A DNA stretch of 29,430 nt from Nitrospinota bacterium (GTDB lineage Bacteria; Nitrospinota; Nitrospinia; UBA9942; JAHJSF01), in assembly GCA_018830405.1 (NCBI GenBank), contig JAHJSF010000057.1:1-29430 (forward strand), in the 5' to 3' direction. This document shows, piece by piece, positions 15,463-23,786 of the stretch (the first letter of the stretch is position 1; every line of letters begins with the position of its first letter). The position numbers and the translations under genes were made by a program. The notes below the pieces were generated by a model. The model was not told the origin of the DNA, searched no databases, and was given only the letters and a program-made list of their open reading frames with translations.

Positions 15463-17343
15463 ATGCGTAGACATGTAAATAAGTTCTTTGTTATATTTGG
15501 CGATACTCTCCTTTTTGCTTTTGCCTACTACCTGGCCTACCGGCTCAGGTTTGAGAATTTTTCTCCCCACGAAAGCCGTATATTTTACCAGACTGTTTGG
15601 TGGGTTGTCCTCGTTAAGGTTCTCTCGGCCTACTATTTTGAGCTGTATCGGGGTATGTGGCGCTATACCAGCCTGGCCGACCTGGTCAATATTGCCAAGA
15701 TGTCTTTTTTCAGCACCGTCACAATTATATCCATCATCCTATTTGCCCATCGCTTTGAGGGATTTTCTAGATCGGTCTATGTCATCGATGCAGCTCTCTC
15801 CTTTCTCCTTATCTGCGGCGCTAGGGTGGCCATAAGGGTAGTCCTTAAAGAAGATGGGCTTGTCTCAAGGCTTATTTCTTCTCCCCTTCAAAAGGCCTCA
15901 ACCAAGGGGAAGAGACTTCTGATATACGGGGCGGGGAATAAGGGGGAGTCTATCCTCCGAACTATGCTGAATGATAAGAATGACGGCTATGAGGTGGTCT
16001 GTTTTATAGATGACGATTATAATAAAAAGGGGCGCTCCATACACGGCATCCCCATTGTTGGCGGGTGGCCGGAGATCGCCGGGATAGTGGCCAAGAACCA
16101 GATTGACGAACTCCTTATTGCCTGTGACCTGTCGGGGAAAGAGGTTGAAAAGGTGAACAATTACTGTATGGCCGAAGAAATCAGGTGCCGTATCGTTCCG
16201 AGCTATCACGACCTTGTGACCAACGCCGTCCATATAGAAGCTATCAGGGATGTAGAGGTGGCTGACCTTCTTTATCGTGATCCGGTCAGTATTGATTTCG
16301 GCTCGGTAGAAAAATCGTTGAATGGGAAGTCTATTATGGTGACAGGGGCTGCCGGCTCTATCGGGTCACAGCTTGTCCGACAGATAATTGATTTTGCTCC
16401 GAGCAGGCTGATCCTGATTGACAAGTGCGAAAACTTTATGTTTGATCTAAAATCTAAGCTGGCCAAATATGAGGAGACTATAGATATTCACTACTGCTGC
16501 ACTGACGTGACCCACCTGATAAAAATGGATAATCTTTTTGAGAAATTTACCCCTCAAGCGGTCTTTCACGTGGCGGCCAATAAGCATGTCCCCCTTATGG
16601 AATTAAACAAGGATGAGGTTCTCTACAATAATATCTTTGGGACAAGCGTGGTGGCCGACCTGGCTGAAAAGTGGAGGGCCGACACATTTGTTTTTGTGTC
16701 GACCGATAAGGTTGTCAATCCGGTCAATGCCATGGGGCTCTCCAAAAGGATATGCGAGATGTATGTCCAGGCCATTGCCGCCAGTAGCCGAACCAAGTTT
16801 ATCTCTGTCCGCTTCGGAAACGTCTTGGGGAGTAACGGGAGTGTTATTCCGATATTTAAGCAACAGATAAAGGAGGGGGGACCGGTCACCATTACCGATA
16901 AGAATGTGACCAGATATTTTATGACCATACCGGAGGCGGTTCTTCTGATCCTCCAAGCCGCTACAATGGGAGATGGGGGGGAGATATTCCTCCTTGATAT
17001 GGGGGAACCGGTCAAGATAGTCGACCTGGCCCAAAGGATGATTAATCTTATGAAACCTCACAATGAGAAGAGTATAGAGATAGAGTTTACCGGTCTAAGG
17101 GCCGGCGAGAAACTGCATGAGGAACTGGTAGGGTTAGGCGAGGATAAGACCCACACATACCATAAGAAAATAAGTAAGCTTAGTCAGAAACGGGCAATAG
17201 AGAAGTCTCTGATAGGAGAGGCGGATGACCTGTGTAAGAGAATATACGCTGGTGAAGATATAGAGGAGCTCTACCGAGAGGCGGTAGAGTTGGTCAAGAG
17301 GTATCAGAATGGGGGCAACCCATCTCCTGATGTTTCTCCTTAG
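15463..17343 (+). CDS. Membrane-bound UDP-GlcNAc 4,6-dehydratase (CapD/PglF/WbpM type)
   Basis: Nucleotide-sugar dehydratase that likely makes UDP-4-keto-6-deoxy-GlcNAc, a precursor of surface glycans or glycoprotein sugars. The 626-residue protein has four N-terminal membrane segments (about 7-25, 45-62, 78-97, 105-125), a CoA-binding-like Rossmann domain with LIYGAGNKGESILR, and a C-terminal SDR domain. In that domain TGAAGSIG (294-301) binds NAD, STDK is at 413-416, and MGLSK at 424-428 has Met in place of the SDR Tyr, the hallmark of the PglF/WbpM dehydratases. ATG 15463 has a weak ribosome-binding site. It starts divergently from the tRNA promoter. Downstream is a CCGGAT/ATCCGG hairpin (17373-17393) without a T run. 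Confidence 0.93.
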   Translation: MRRHVNKFFVIFGDTLLFAFAYYLAYRLRFENFSPHESRIFYQTVWWVVLVKVLSAYYFELYRGMWRYTSLADLVNIAKMSFFSTVTIISIILFAHRFEGFSRSVYVIDAALSFLLICGARVAIRVVLKEDGLVSRLISSPLQKASTKGKRLLIYGAGNKGESILRTMLNDKNDGYEVVCFIDDDYNKKGRSIHGIPIVGGWPEIAGIVAKNQIDELLIACDLSGKEVEKVNNYCMAEEIRCRIVPSYHDLVTNAVHIEAIRDVEVADLLYRDPVSIDFGSVEKSLNGKSIMVTGAAGSIGSQLVRQIIDFAPSRLILIDKCENFMFDLKSKLAKYEETIDIHYCCTDVTHLIKMDNLFEKFTPQAVFHVAANKHVPLMELNKDEVLYNNIFGTSVVADLAEKWRADTFVFVSTDKVVNPVNAMGLSKRICEMYVQAIAASSRTKFISVRFGNVLGSNGSVIPIFKQQIKEGGPVTITDKNVTRYFMTIPEAVLLILQAATMGDGGEIFLLDMGEPVKIVDLAQRMINLMKPHNEKSIEIEFTGLRAGEKLHEELVGLGEDKTHTYHKKISKLSQKRAIEKSLIGEADDLCKRIYAGEDIEELYREAVELVKRYQNGGNPSPDVSP

Positions 17344-17513
17344 GAGGAGAGCCCTGCCTTAGCCTTCAACAACCGGATATGTTCATCATCCGGCTTCCGG
17401 CTTCCGTATAATCCCACTGTGCATCGCCTTAGGTTGGTATATTATGCCGTTCAAATCTGTCATAATTTAAACATTTGATTGTTTTGACAGAGGAAAGATA
17501 TTTGGAGAAATCT

Positions 17514-18764
17514 ATGAAAATCTTAATTGTAGGTAACGGAGGACGCGAGCATGCCCTTGTTTGGAAGGCATCCCTTAGTCCGCTGGTTGATAAGATTTAC
17601 TGTACCCCTGGTAATCCCGGTACCGCCGAGTTGGCCGAAAATATAGATATAGCCGTCGAAGATATTGAGGCCCTGGCCGACTTTTCCCTGAAGAATAGGA
17701 TTGACCTGACTATTGTCGGTCCCGAAGTCCCCCTTACCCTAGGGATTGTTGACAGGTTTGAAGAGAGAGGCTTGGCTATCTTTGGGCCTTCCAAATTGGG
17801 GGCAGAACTTGAGGGGAGTAAGGTCTTTTCTAAAAACTTTATGAAAAAATATGGCATTCCAACTGCCGCCTCGGAGATCTTTGTCTCGGCCGACAAGGCC
17901 AAGGAATATATAAAATCAGTCAATCTTCCCTTGGTTATTAAAGCAGACGGCTTAGCTGCCGGTAAGGGGGTTGTTATATGCCACAAGATTGAGGAGGCCT
18001 TCGAGGCTGTAGATACGATCCTCCTTGATAGGCAGTTTGGTTCCGCTGGGGATAAAATATTGGTTGAGCAGTTTTTGGATGGGGTTGAGGTCTCCTTCAT
18101 GGTTTTATCGGATGGCCAAGACTTTATTCCCTTGGTAACCGCCAAAGACCATAAACCTGTCTATGACGGAAATAAGGGACCCAATACCGGCGGCCTGGGG
18201 GCCTATGCCCCATCTCCAACCGTTACCCCGGAGCTTATGAAGAAGATAATAGAGAGGGTTATAAGGCCTACCATAGACGGCCTAGCCTCTGAAGGGAGAC
18301 TTTATAGGGGGGTTATCTATGCCGGACTGATGATATGTGACGGTGAGCCTGTGGTCCTCGAGTATAACTGCCGCTTTGGAGACCCTGAGACACAGCCTAT
18401 CATGTTCAAAATGAAAGGGGACATTATCCCACCAATGGTCAAGATTGCCGCCCACCAGAGCATTAAGGGGCTTGATATTGAATGGCACGAGGGTTATACC
18501 GTTTGTATTGTTATGGCCTCAGGTGGATATCCTGGAGCATACGAGAAGGGGAAGGTAATCAGCGGGCTTGATGATGTTGGGGGGGGAGTTGTCTTTCAGG
18601 CCGGGACCAAATTATCAGGTAAGAATATTGTAACCAATGGGGGGCGTGTCTTGGGGGTTACATCCCGAGGGGCCACCCTTGCGGAGGCCTCAGATAACGC
18701 CTATAAAATTGTTAGTAAAATAAGCTGGGACGGTCTCCACTACAGGAGAGATATAGGGAGATAA
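17514..18764 (+). CDS. purD: Phosphoribosylamine-glycine ligase PurD
   Basis: Second step of purine synthesis: joins phosphoribosylamine and glycine with ATP. The 416-residue cytoplasmic protein has the N-terminal signature MKILIVGNGGREHAL, the ATP-grasp core (VIKADGLAAGKGV, LVEQFLDGVEVSFMVLSDG), the family signature NTGGLGAYAP and the metal-binding LEYNCRFGDPETQP. I chose ATG 17514, with GGAG seven bases upstream, rather than an in-frame start 39 bases earlier, because family members begin at this methionine. A run of eight G residues lies at 18579-18586. No other purine gene is adjacent. It converges on yidC with a palindromic repeat between. Confidence 0.97.
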   Translation: MKILIVGNGGREHALVWKASLSPLVDKIYCTPGNPGTAELAENIDIAVEDIEALADFSLKNRIDLTIVGPEVPLTLGIVDRFEERGLAIFGPSKLGAELEGSKVFSKNFMKKYGIPTAASEIFVSADKAKEYIKSVNLPLVIKADGLAAGKGVVICHKIEEAFEAVDTILLDRQFGSAGDKILVEQFLDGVEVSFMVLSDGQDFIPLVTAKDHKPVYDGNKGPNTGGLGAYAPSPTVTPELMKKIIERVIRPTIDGLASEGRLYRGVIYAGLMICDGEPVVLEYNCRFGDPETQPIMFKMKGDIIPPMVKIAAHQSIKGLDIEWHEGYTVCIVMASGGYPGAYEKGKVISGLDDVGGGVVFQAGTKLSGKNIVTNGGRVLGVTSRGATLAEASDNAYKIVSKISWDGLHYRRDIGR

Positions 18765-18793
18765 CTGGTGGCCCCTCAGGCCATCTCCCTAAC

Positions 18794-18968
18794 TAGACAG
18801 AGCGACATAAATTTGGTTCATCGTGTTTAGGCTTCATTTATCCCCGGCTCGTCGATATACAACCCCCTATCCCCCTTTGTTAAGGGGGAATGAGGGGGTT
18901 GCATAAAAATACGCCTCACTCCTCGCCTTCGTCGCGCCTCGGTCTACTTTTTTCTGCCGCTCTGTATA
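18794..18968 (-). repeat. Palindromic repeat family 2, copy 2 (175 bp)
   Basis: Same family as 8908-9033, opposite orientation. On the minus strand the left arm from TATACAGAGCG through GGCGAGGAGTGAGGCGTAT is almost identical, and the right end CAAATTTATGTCGCTCTG matches, but the right inner arm has diverged and the apex carries the 44 bp palindrome. It fills the gap between the converging purD and yidC genes and ends eight bases before the yidC stop codon. Confidence 0.85.
18859..18902. repeat. 44 bp palindrome nested at the apex of family 2 copy 2
   Basis: Inverted version of the palindromes at 7914-7957 and 23862-23905, with a few substitutions (for example TGAGGGGG instead of TAAGGGGG). 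Located between convergent genes, its GC-rich stem could also stop transcription in both directions, though no T run follows. Confidence 0.88.
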
Positions 18969-18975
18969 AACAGCC

Positions 18976-20580
18976 TTACCGAGACATCTTTCTCTGAACA
19001 TAATATTGCTGGGCGATGGTGAGTATATTGTTAACCATCCAGTACAATATCAAACCGGCCGGGAATTTGAGGAATAGGAAGGTCATGACGACCGGCATAA
19101 GGAGCATTATCTTGGCCTGCGAAGAATCACCACCGGTTGGAGAAGGGGTCATCTTCTGCTGAAAGAACATGGTAATACCCATAAGTACCGGGGTTATGTA
19201 GTATGGATCCTTCATCGAAAGGTCTGTAATCCAGAAGAAGAATGGAGCATGTCTTAGTTCAATAGCACTTAGAAGTACCTTATACAATCCGAAGAAGACG
19301 GGAATCTGTATTACGGTAGGAAGGCACCCTCCCATAGGATTGACCTTATGTTCCTTATAAAGCTTCATAGTCTCTGCATTAAGGGCAGTTTTATCGTTCT
19401 TGTATCTCTCCTGAAGCATCTTAATGTGGGGTTGTAGCTTCTGCATTCTATGCATAGAAGCGAATCCCTTATCCGATAGACGGTAAAAGACAAGCTTTAT
19501 AAGAATGGTCAAGATGATAATGGCTACCCCATAGTTGTGGACATAAGAATTTATATTAACAAGAACCCAAAAGAGAGGTTTAGCAATAAAATCAAACCAG
19601 CCGTAATTTATAATCTTATGGAGGGATAAATCGTGGTACCTTTTTAGGGTTGCCTCGTGTCGCGGCCCCACATATACCCTTATGTTGGCTGTTTCCCCCC
19701 GGCCTGTTTTCAGGCGGAGGGCAATCTCTTGGCTCTCCTTGGTAATAGTTTTGGCGACGCCGATGGCTCCTTCATTAACAGGAATAAGCGCGGCCATAAA
19801 ATATTTATCCTGCATGGCAATCCATTCAAGCTTTTCCTCATATAGCTTCGCCTCCCCCTCGTTTTTAGGGGTCTTGGTGATAAGCTTACCGTCGGCCATC
19901 ATGGTTGGACCGGTATATATGTATTTTGTTTTTGGGCCACTTGTCAAAGATGTGTTCCAAATAATATCCCCGGTTACTTCCCCAAAGGTGTTTTGAGTAT
20001 CAAGAATGGAGACGGATGAGTCAAACATATAGTCTCCGTAACTGAAGCTATAGGTTTTATTGACCACCACTCCGGACTTATCTTTATAGGAGAAGGAGGC
20101 GGTAACCTTGCTGTCATTAGGGGATAGGACTATATTTTCTTTGGTTAAATCGCCGAGGGCATAGTTGGAATTATTTATCCTTTTATTGAGGGCCTCGCTG
20201 GCATAGTTTATAAGGAGAGGATAATCTTCTTCACTGGTGGCATGTATCAGCTCTAACTTGGAGCCATCCTTGTTCTTGTAATCGTTAAGGAGAATGGATG
20301 CTATTCGGCCGCCCCTATTGGTTAATTTAATCTCTGCCTTGCCGGTATCTATGGTGATAATCTTTTCCGCTATGTTTTGATCGAGGGTAAGTTTGTCCGC
20401 GGCTGTTCCCTCTTTTCCAGAGATATCCTCGCTGTTGATATCTTTTTCCGAGGCTGTCGGTGTATTCTCAGTTGCCGTTTGAGTTACTTCCTGAGGGGGC
20501 ATATTCTTCTCAGCAAAGTATTGAAATCCCATAAAGACAAGGATTGATAGTACTACGGCCAAAAATGCTCTTTTTTCCAT
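18976..20580 (-). CDS. yidC: Membrane protein insertase YidC
   Basis: Oxa1-family insertase that places membrane proteins into the inner membrane, alone or with SecYEG. The 534-residue protein has an N-terminal membrane anchor (about 5-22), a linker rich in T, E and S, a large periplasmic beta domain (about 70-330, including VLSPNDSKVTASFSYKD and KYIYTGPTMMADGKL) and the C-terminal five-segment Oxa1 core (about 345-530). Core landmarks are LFWVLVNINSYVHNYGVAIIILT, the cytoplasmic coiled-coil loop MHRMQKLQPHIKMLQERYKND and PMGGCLPTVIQIPVFFGLYKVL. Length and layout are typical of Gram-negative YidC. It is the last gene of the rpmH-rnpA-yidD-yidC unit; jag and mnmE do not follow. Confidence 0.97.
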   Translation of the reverse strand: MEKRAFLAVVLSILVFMGFQYFAEKNMPPQEVTQTATENTPTASEKDINSEDISGKEGTAADKLTLDQNIAEKIITIDTGKAEIKLTNRGGRIASILLNDYKNKDGSKLELIHATSEEDYPLLINYASEALNKRINNSNYALGDLTKENIVLSPNDSKVTASFSYKDKSGVVVNKTYSFSYGDYMFDSSVSILDTQNTFGEVTGDIIWNTSLTSGPKTKYIYTGPTMMADGKLITKTPKNEGEAKLYEEKLEWIAMQDKYFMAALIPVNEGAIGVAKTITKESQEIALRLKTGRGETANIRVYVGPRHEATLKRYHDLSLHKIINYGWFDFIAKPLFWVLVNINSYVHNYGVAIIILTILIKLVFYRLSDKGFASMHRMQKLQPHIKMLQERYKNDKTALNAETMKLYKEHKVNPMGGCLPTVIQIPVFFGLYKVLLSAIELRHAPFFFWITDLSMKDPYYITPVLMGITMFFQQKMTPSPTGGDSSQAKIMLLMPVVMTFLFLKFPAGLILYWMVNNILTIAQQYYVQRKMSR

Positions 20581-20624
20581 TTTTTATATCGAGTTTAAAG
20601 ATTATTATTACGGTTTATTACCTG

Positions 20625-20657
20625 ATAGGGGTATATTTGCTCTACCTCTACCCCTAT
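20625..20657 (-). other. Inverted repeat between yidD and yidC
   Basis: Perfect 9 bp inverted repeat ATAGGGGTA (20625-20633) and TACCCCTAT (20649-20657) with a 15-base loop. One arm covers the yidD stop codon. It could form a hairpin in the operon mRNA that tunes yidC expression relative to rnpA, or protect the 3' end. There is no T run, so it is not a classical terminator. Confidence 0.4.
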
Positions 20658-20863
20658 TTGAGGGGATCGTATCCCCCCTCACAAAAGGGATGACACCTTA
20701 TCAATCTTTTTATCCCTAAATATACCCCCTTTGTGGCACCATATTTTTTTACCGCCTCCTCCATGTAGCTTGAGCAGGTCGGGGTGAATCTACAGGAAGG
20801 GGGCAAAATAGGTGAAATGAGAGTCTTATAAATTCTTATTAAAGCTATAATTATACGTTTCAT
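20654..20863 (-). CDS. yidD: Membrane protein insertion efficiency factor YidD
   Basis: Small amphipathic inner-membrane-associated protein that helps YidC/Sec insertion. The 69-residue product shows the complete family signature: an N-terminal amphipathic helix ([18 protein letters not shown]), [19 protein letters not shown] and [13 protein letters not shown] with three conserved cysteines. It starts three bases after the rnpA stop, in the universally conserved rnpA-yidD-yidC order. Confidence 0.96.
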   Translation of the reverse strand: MKRIIIALIRIYKTLISPILPPSCRFTPTCSSYMEEAVKKYGATKGVYLGIKRLIRCHPFCEGGYDPLK

Positions 20864-20866
20864 CCC

Positions 20867-21223
20867 TTATTTGCCAGGTTGGAGGTGATGAAAGGAATCA
20901 AGGGCCTCAAAAAAAGAATCTTTCAGCTCTTGATAACTTCTGTCCCTAAAAGAAGGGGAGAGTATAAGAAGAATATCCCCAACCGGAATTGCCTCTTTGT
21001 TTTTTCTAAAGATGTCCCGAAAGAATCTCTTCCCCCTGTTCCTGAAGACGGCATTGCCAACCTTACGCGAGGCGATTATTCCCAGTCTTCTATGGCCGCC
21101 TCCTCTGGGGATAAAATAGATGGAAAAAGGCTCTCTTCTTATCTTTTTCCCCTCTCTGAAGATTTGCTGAAAATCATCTTTTTTGACTATTCTCTCATCC
21201 CTGCAAAATCCTTCTCTGCTCAT
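20867..21223 (-). CDS. rnpA: Ribonuclease P protein component RnpA
   Basis: Protein subunit of RNase P, which matures the 5' ends of tRNAs together with the rnpB RNA (not in this window). The 118-residue basic protein has the family start pattern ERIVKKDDFQQIFREGKK and the RNA-binding RNR motif region FRNRGKRFFRDIFRKN, then DILLILSPSFRDRSYQELKDSFFEAL. Normal size. ATG at 21223 is preceded only by a weak GAG. It follows rpmH by 68 bases. Confidence 0.96.
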   Translation of the reverse strand: MSREGFCRDERIVKKDDFQQIFREGKKIRREPFSIYFIPRGGGHRRLGIIASRKVGNAVFRNRGKRFFRDIFRKNKEAIPVGDILLILSPSFRDRSYQELKDSFFEALDSFHHLQPGK

Positions 21224-21291
21224 AATTGCTCTAAGAAATTATCCGAGTTTGCGAGGATATTAAAGGGGTGGCGGCGGTATCCCCGTGTCTC

Positions 21292-21441
21292 CTATAGGCG
21301 AGAATCGGAAACGGTCAGGGTCTTTCTTCCCTTGGCTCTTCTTCTGGACAGTATAGCCCTTCCGGAACTGGTAGACATTCTGTGGCGAAAGCCATGCTTC
21401 CTCGCCCTTTTTTTATTCTTCGGTTGGTAAGTCCTTTTCAT
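21292..21441 (-). CDS. rpmH: 50S ribosomal protein L34
   Basis: Short basic protein of the large ribosomal subunit, 49 residues: [18 protein letters not shown], then [20 protein letters not shown] and a tail ending [10 protein letters not shown]. The match to L34 is unmistakable, with a C-terminus a few residues longer than in E. coli. ATG 21441 is preceded by a strong AGGAAGGA ribosome-binding site. It opens the rpmH-rnpA-yidD-yidC operon behind a good promoter. The usual upstream neighbour dnaA is absent. Confidence 0.97.
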   Translation of the reverse strand: MKRTYQPKNKKRARKHGFRHRMSTSSGRAILSRRRAKGRKTLTVSDSRL

Positions 21442-21508
21442 CTGATCCTTCCTAAAACTTAAATATATTGAAAGTAAACTATCTGATTTGCTAAAATCAT
21501 AAGCATGA

Positions 21509-21538
21509 ATAGTACCTTAACAATCGCCACTAAGTCAA
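21509..21538 (-). promoter_or_regulatory. Sigma70-like promoter of the rpmH operon
   Basis: On the minus strand TTGACT (21538-21533), an 18-base spacer and TACTAT (21514-21509). Transcription would start near 21502, giving a leader of about 60 nt before rpmH. The position and near-consensus boxes fit a strongly expressed ribosomal-protein operon. Confidence 0.65.
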
Positions 21539-21665
21539 GTAAAAATAAGGGATAGAGGTGTGCTGGTCCCTCCCCCCTTATTCATAATAATATCTATAAT
21601 CCCCCAAGTTGTAACATGATAGACTGCTAAAACTAAATAAATTGTGCCTATTTTGTTTGGCTGGT

Positions 21666-21694
21666 TTGATAAATCTGATTTTTGCTAATATTGT
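21666..21694 (+). promoter_or_regulatory. Candidate distal promoter for the alpha-glucan phosphorylase
   Basis: TTGATA (21666-21671), 17-base spacer, TATTGT (21689-21694). The region is AT-rich, so chance matches are likely. Confidence 0.35.
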
Positions 21695-21715
21695 TATGGA
21701 TAGCTATCGCTCATC

Positions 21716-21744
21716 TTGATATAGTCCCCTTATATTTATATTAA
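21716..21744 (+). promoter_or_regulatory. Candidate proximal promoter for the alpha-glucan phosphorylase
   Basis: TTGATA (21716-21721), 17-base spacer, TATTAA (21739-21744), about 39 bases before the start codon. Alternative to or tandem with the site at 21666-21694. Confidence 0.35.
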
Positions 21745-21782
21745 GAGTTATTATCCATATTGATTCGAAAAGAGAGCTGAGC

Positions 21783-23777
21783 ATGCCTGCAAGAAATCCT
21801 TTACATATAAGCCCGGAGGAAGAGCGGAAGAAAAGGGAAAGTGGTTGTATAAACGATGACCACTTTTTTGGTTTTCCCGCTAATCCCGTGTTGGAGGCTG
21901 AAAAAGTACTGCAATCATCGGGCACCAAATCTGTGGCCTACTTTTCAATGGAGTTTGGCCTTGCCCCGAGCATATACAATGCGTTCGAATGTCATAACGG
22001 CGTAGACGAGAGAAATTTTGTAAAGCCGCAGGAAGTTTTTTCCAATATGAGGGCGATGGACTATTATCACCTTCTAAAGTTTGGCAATCTTATTGATTTA
22101 CCTATCTACAGCGGCGGCCTTGGTGTTTTAGCCGGGGATATGCTCAAATCGGCGGCCGATTTGGGGGTATCAATGGTTGGGGTGGGAGTCCTCTGGAACA
22201 AAGGGTACTTCAAGCAGCGTTTATGGTACAAGTATGGACAGGTACCGGAGGAAACAAGGTGGGATCCATACAGCTACCCGGGACTAGTCTTAACGGATCG
22301 TTCGGTCAAGGTTCGTTGCTGCAACGAGGATATTACCCTTCGCATCTGGCTCTATCCGGTCTATAGCCATGATCAAAAACATGTGGTCCCCCTCATTCTT
22401 CTCGATTCAGACTGCCCGGAAAACGGAGAGAGAGAGAGGCAGATAACCGATCAGCTCTACCGTAGCGACAGCCTCTGGTGGAAGATTGTTCAGAGGGTTG
22501 TCCTGGGGATGGGGGGGATTAAGGCCCTTGACGCCCTTGGTTATTCGATAGACAAGTATCATATGAACGAGGGGCACGCCGCCTTTTCCTTCATCGAGAG
22601 GTTGTCGGGCGTAAAGGAGAAAGACATTGCCAAGCTGAAGGAGTCATTCTGTTATACCTGCCATACTCCGGTTAAGGCCGGACATGATATTTTGGGGTTA
22701 AATGAGCTGTTGTATGTTTTTGACGAGAAAATTCTGAAGGAGATCAGGGATTATGGTGCAGAGCCGGGTAATAAGGAGGTGGTTAACCTGACACGCCTGG
22801 CCATCAATAGTTCCGGCAGTGTGAATGCAGTTGCTAAGAAGCATGGAGCGATTACCCGACTGCAATTCCCCGAATATGCGGACAAGATACAATCTGTGAC
22901 CAATGGGGTCCATACCTTTACCTGGATAACAGAACCTATTGCCCAACTACTCGATAAATATTCGGAGACTATAGGCGACTGGAGAAGAGACCCAAAACTT
23001 CTCACAAATGTTCGCAAAATGATAAATGACCTCCCATTTAGGCACGCCCTATTTGAGGCGCATCAGGATAACAAGAGACACCTTATCAGTTTCTTCAAGC
23101 ACTGGTTTCTGAAGGAGAACGTTTTTACCCTTTCTTGGGCCAGAAGAATAGCCCCTTATAAGAGGCCCGGCCTCATACTCTCAGATCCGGAACGTCTTGT
23201 CGATATTGCCAGGAGGATAGGGCCTATCCAGATACTTATGGCCGGGAAGGCACACCCTAATGACATACCTGCCTTCCGCTTTATTAACGATATAATGGAC
23301 AAGATAGATAAGCTTGAGCCTGAGAATAAACTCTTAAAGATAATACTCCTTGAAAACTACGATACGCGTCTCGGTAAGCTGTTGACCGGCAGTGTAGACC
23401 TTTGGCTTAATACCCCCCTCCCCCCATTTGAGGCCTCAGGCACAAGCGGCATGAAGGCTATTATGAACGGTGTGGTTCAGTTGAGTTCCCTGGACGGCTG
23501 GGTTGTCGAGGCGGATAAGAGGATAGGGCGTATATTTGGCCATATCCTGCCTGAGGGGGAGATAGGAGATGATGAAGATTTGAAGATAGAGGGGGATTCT
23601 ATAGAACTGTACGATAATCTGGAGGAGCTAGTCGGTCTATACTACGCCAGAGAAGAGAAGGAGTCAGTTATGCGCTCTGAGTGGGTTGATATGATGATTC
23701 ACTGTGTGGCTGAGGCAGGCTTCTTTAATGCGCATCGTATGGCCGAGGAGTATAGAGAAAAGATATGGAAGTTCTGA
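21783..23777 (+). CDS. glgP: Alpha-glucan phosphorylase (GT35, short bacterial type)
   Basis: Releases glucose 1-phosphate from glycogen or maltodextrin with phosphate and pyridoxal phosphate, in the cytoplasm. The 664-residue protein is shorter than classical GlgP (about 800-840) and matches the alpha-glucan family phosphorylase group. It has VAYFSMEFGLAPSIYNAFE, the glycine-rich YSGGLGVLAGDMLKSAADLG, KYHMNEGHAAF with the catalytic-region histidine, FTLSWARRIAPYKRP (phosphate-binding Lys460/Arg461) and the PLP site EASGTSGMKA with Lys558. The motifs look intact. ATG 21783 has only a weak purine-rich site upstream. With the ROK kinase it suggests storage-polysaccharide use; no other glycogen gene is in the window. 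A family 1 repeat begins ten bases after its stop. Confidence 0.93.
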   Translation: MPARNPLHISPEEERKKRESGCINDDHFFGFPANPVLEAEKVLQSSGTKSVAYFSMEFGLAPSIYNAFECHNGVDERNFVKPQEVFSNMRAMDYYHLLKFGNLIDLPIYSGGLGVLAGDMLKSAADLGVSMVGVGVLWNKGYFKQRLWYKYGQVPEETRWDPYSYPGLVLTDRSVKVRCCNEDITLRIWLYPVYSHDQKHVVPLILLDSDCPENGERERQITDQLYRSDSLWWKIVQRVVLGMGGIKALDALGYSIDKYHMNEGHAAFSFIERLSGVKEKDIAKLKESFCYTCHTPVKAGHDILGLNELLYVFDEKILKEIRDYGAEPGNKEVVNLTRLAINSSGSVNAVAKKHGAITRLQFPEYADKIQSVTNGVHTFTWITEPIAQLLDKYSETIGDWRRDPKLLTNVRKMINDLPFRHALFEAHQDNKRHLISFFKHWFLKENVFTLSWARRIAPYKRPGLILSDPERLVDIARRIGPIQILMAGKAHPNDIPAFRFINDIMDKIDKLEPENKLLKIILLENYDTRLGKLLTGSVDLWLNTPLPPFEASGTSGMKAIMNGVVQLSSLDGWVVEADKRIGRIFGHILPEGEIGDDEDLKIEGDSIELYDNLEELVGLYYAREEKESVMRSEWVDMMIHCVAEAGFFNAHRMAEEYREKIWKF

Positions 23778-23786
23778 TTCTTCCCT

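Larger units (their letters stand above)
21442..21782. other. 341 bp divergent AT-rich intergenic region (rpmH / phosphorylase)
   Basis: No credible gene is seen. It holds the rpmH promoter on the minus strand, two sigma70-like candidates toward the phosphorylase, and an inverted repeat AATAAGGG (21544-21551) / CCCTTATT (21575-21582). No clustered DnaA-box pattern was recognised by eye, although rpmH often lies close to the replication origin. Confidence 0.6.

Noticed and set aside
17388-17405. CCGGCTT short tandem repeat after the dehydratase gene
   Set aside because: Only about two and a half copies; part of a weak hairpin, with no evidence of function.
18859-18902. 44 bp palindrome as an ordinary rho-independent terminator
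   Set aside because: The stem is strong but no T run follows on either strand, and the same sequence recurs nested in other elements; a barrier effect is possible but secondary.
20879-21430. 183-codon plus-strand reading frame opposite rnpA and rpmH
   Set aside because: It is antisense to two unmistakable genes and resembles no known family.
21442-21782. Replication origin next to rpmH
   Set aside because: dnaA is absent and no clustered DnaA boxes were recognised by eye; a skew analysis of the genome would be needed.
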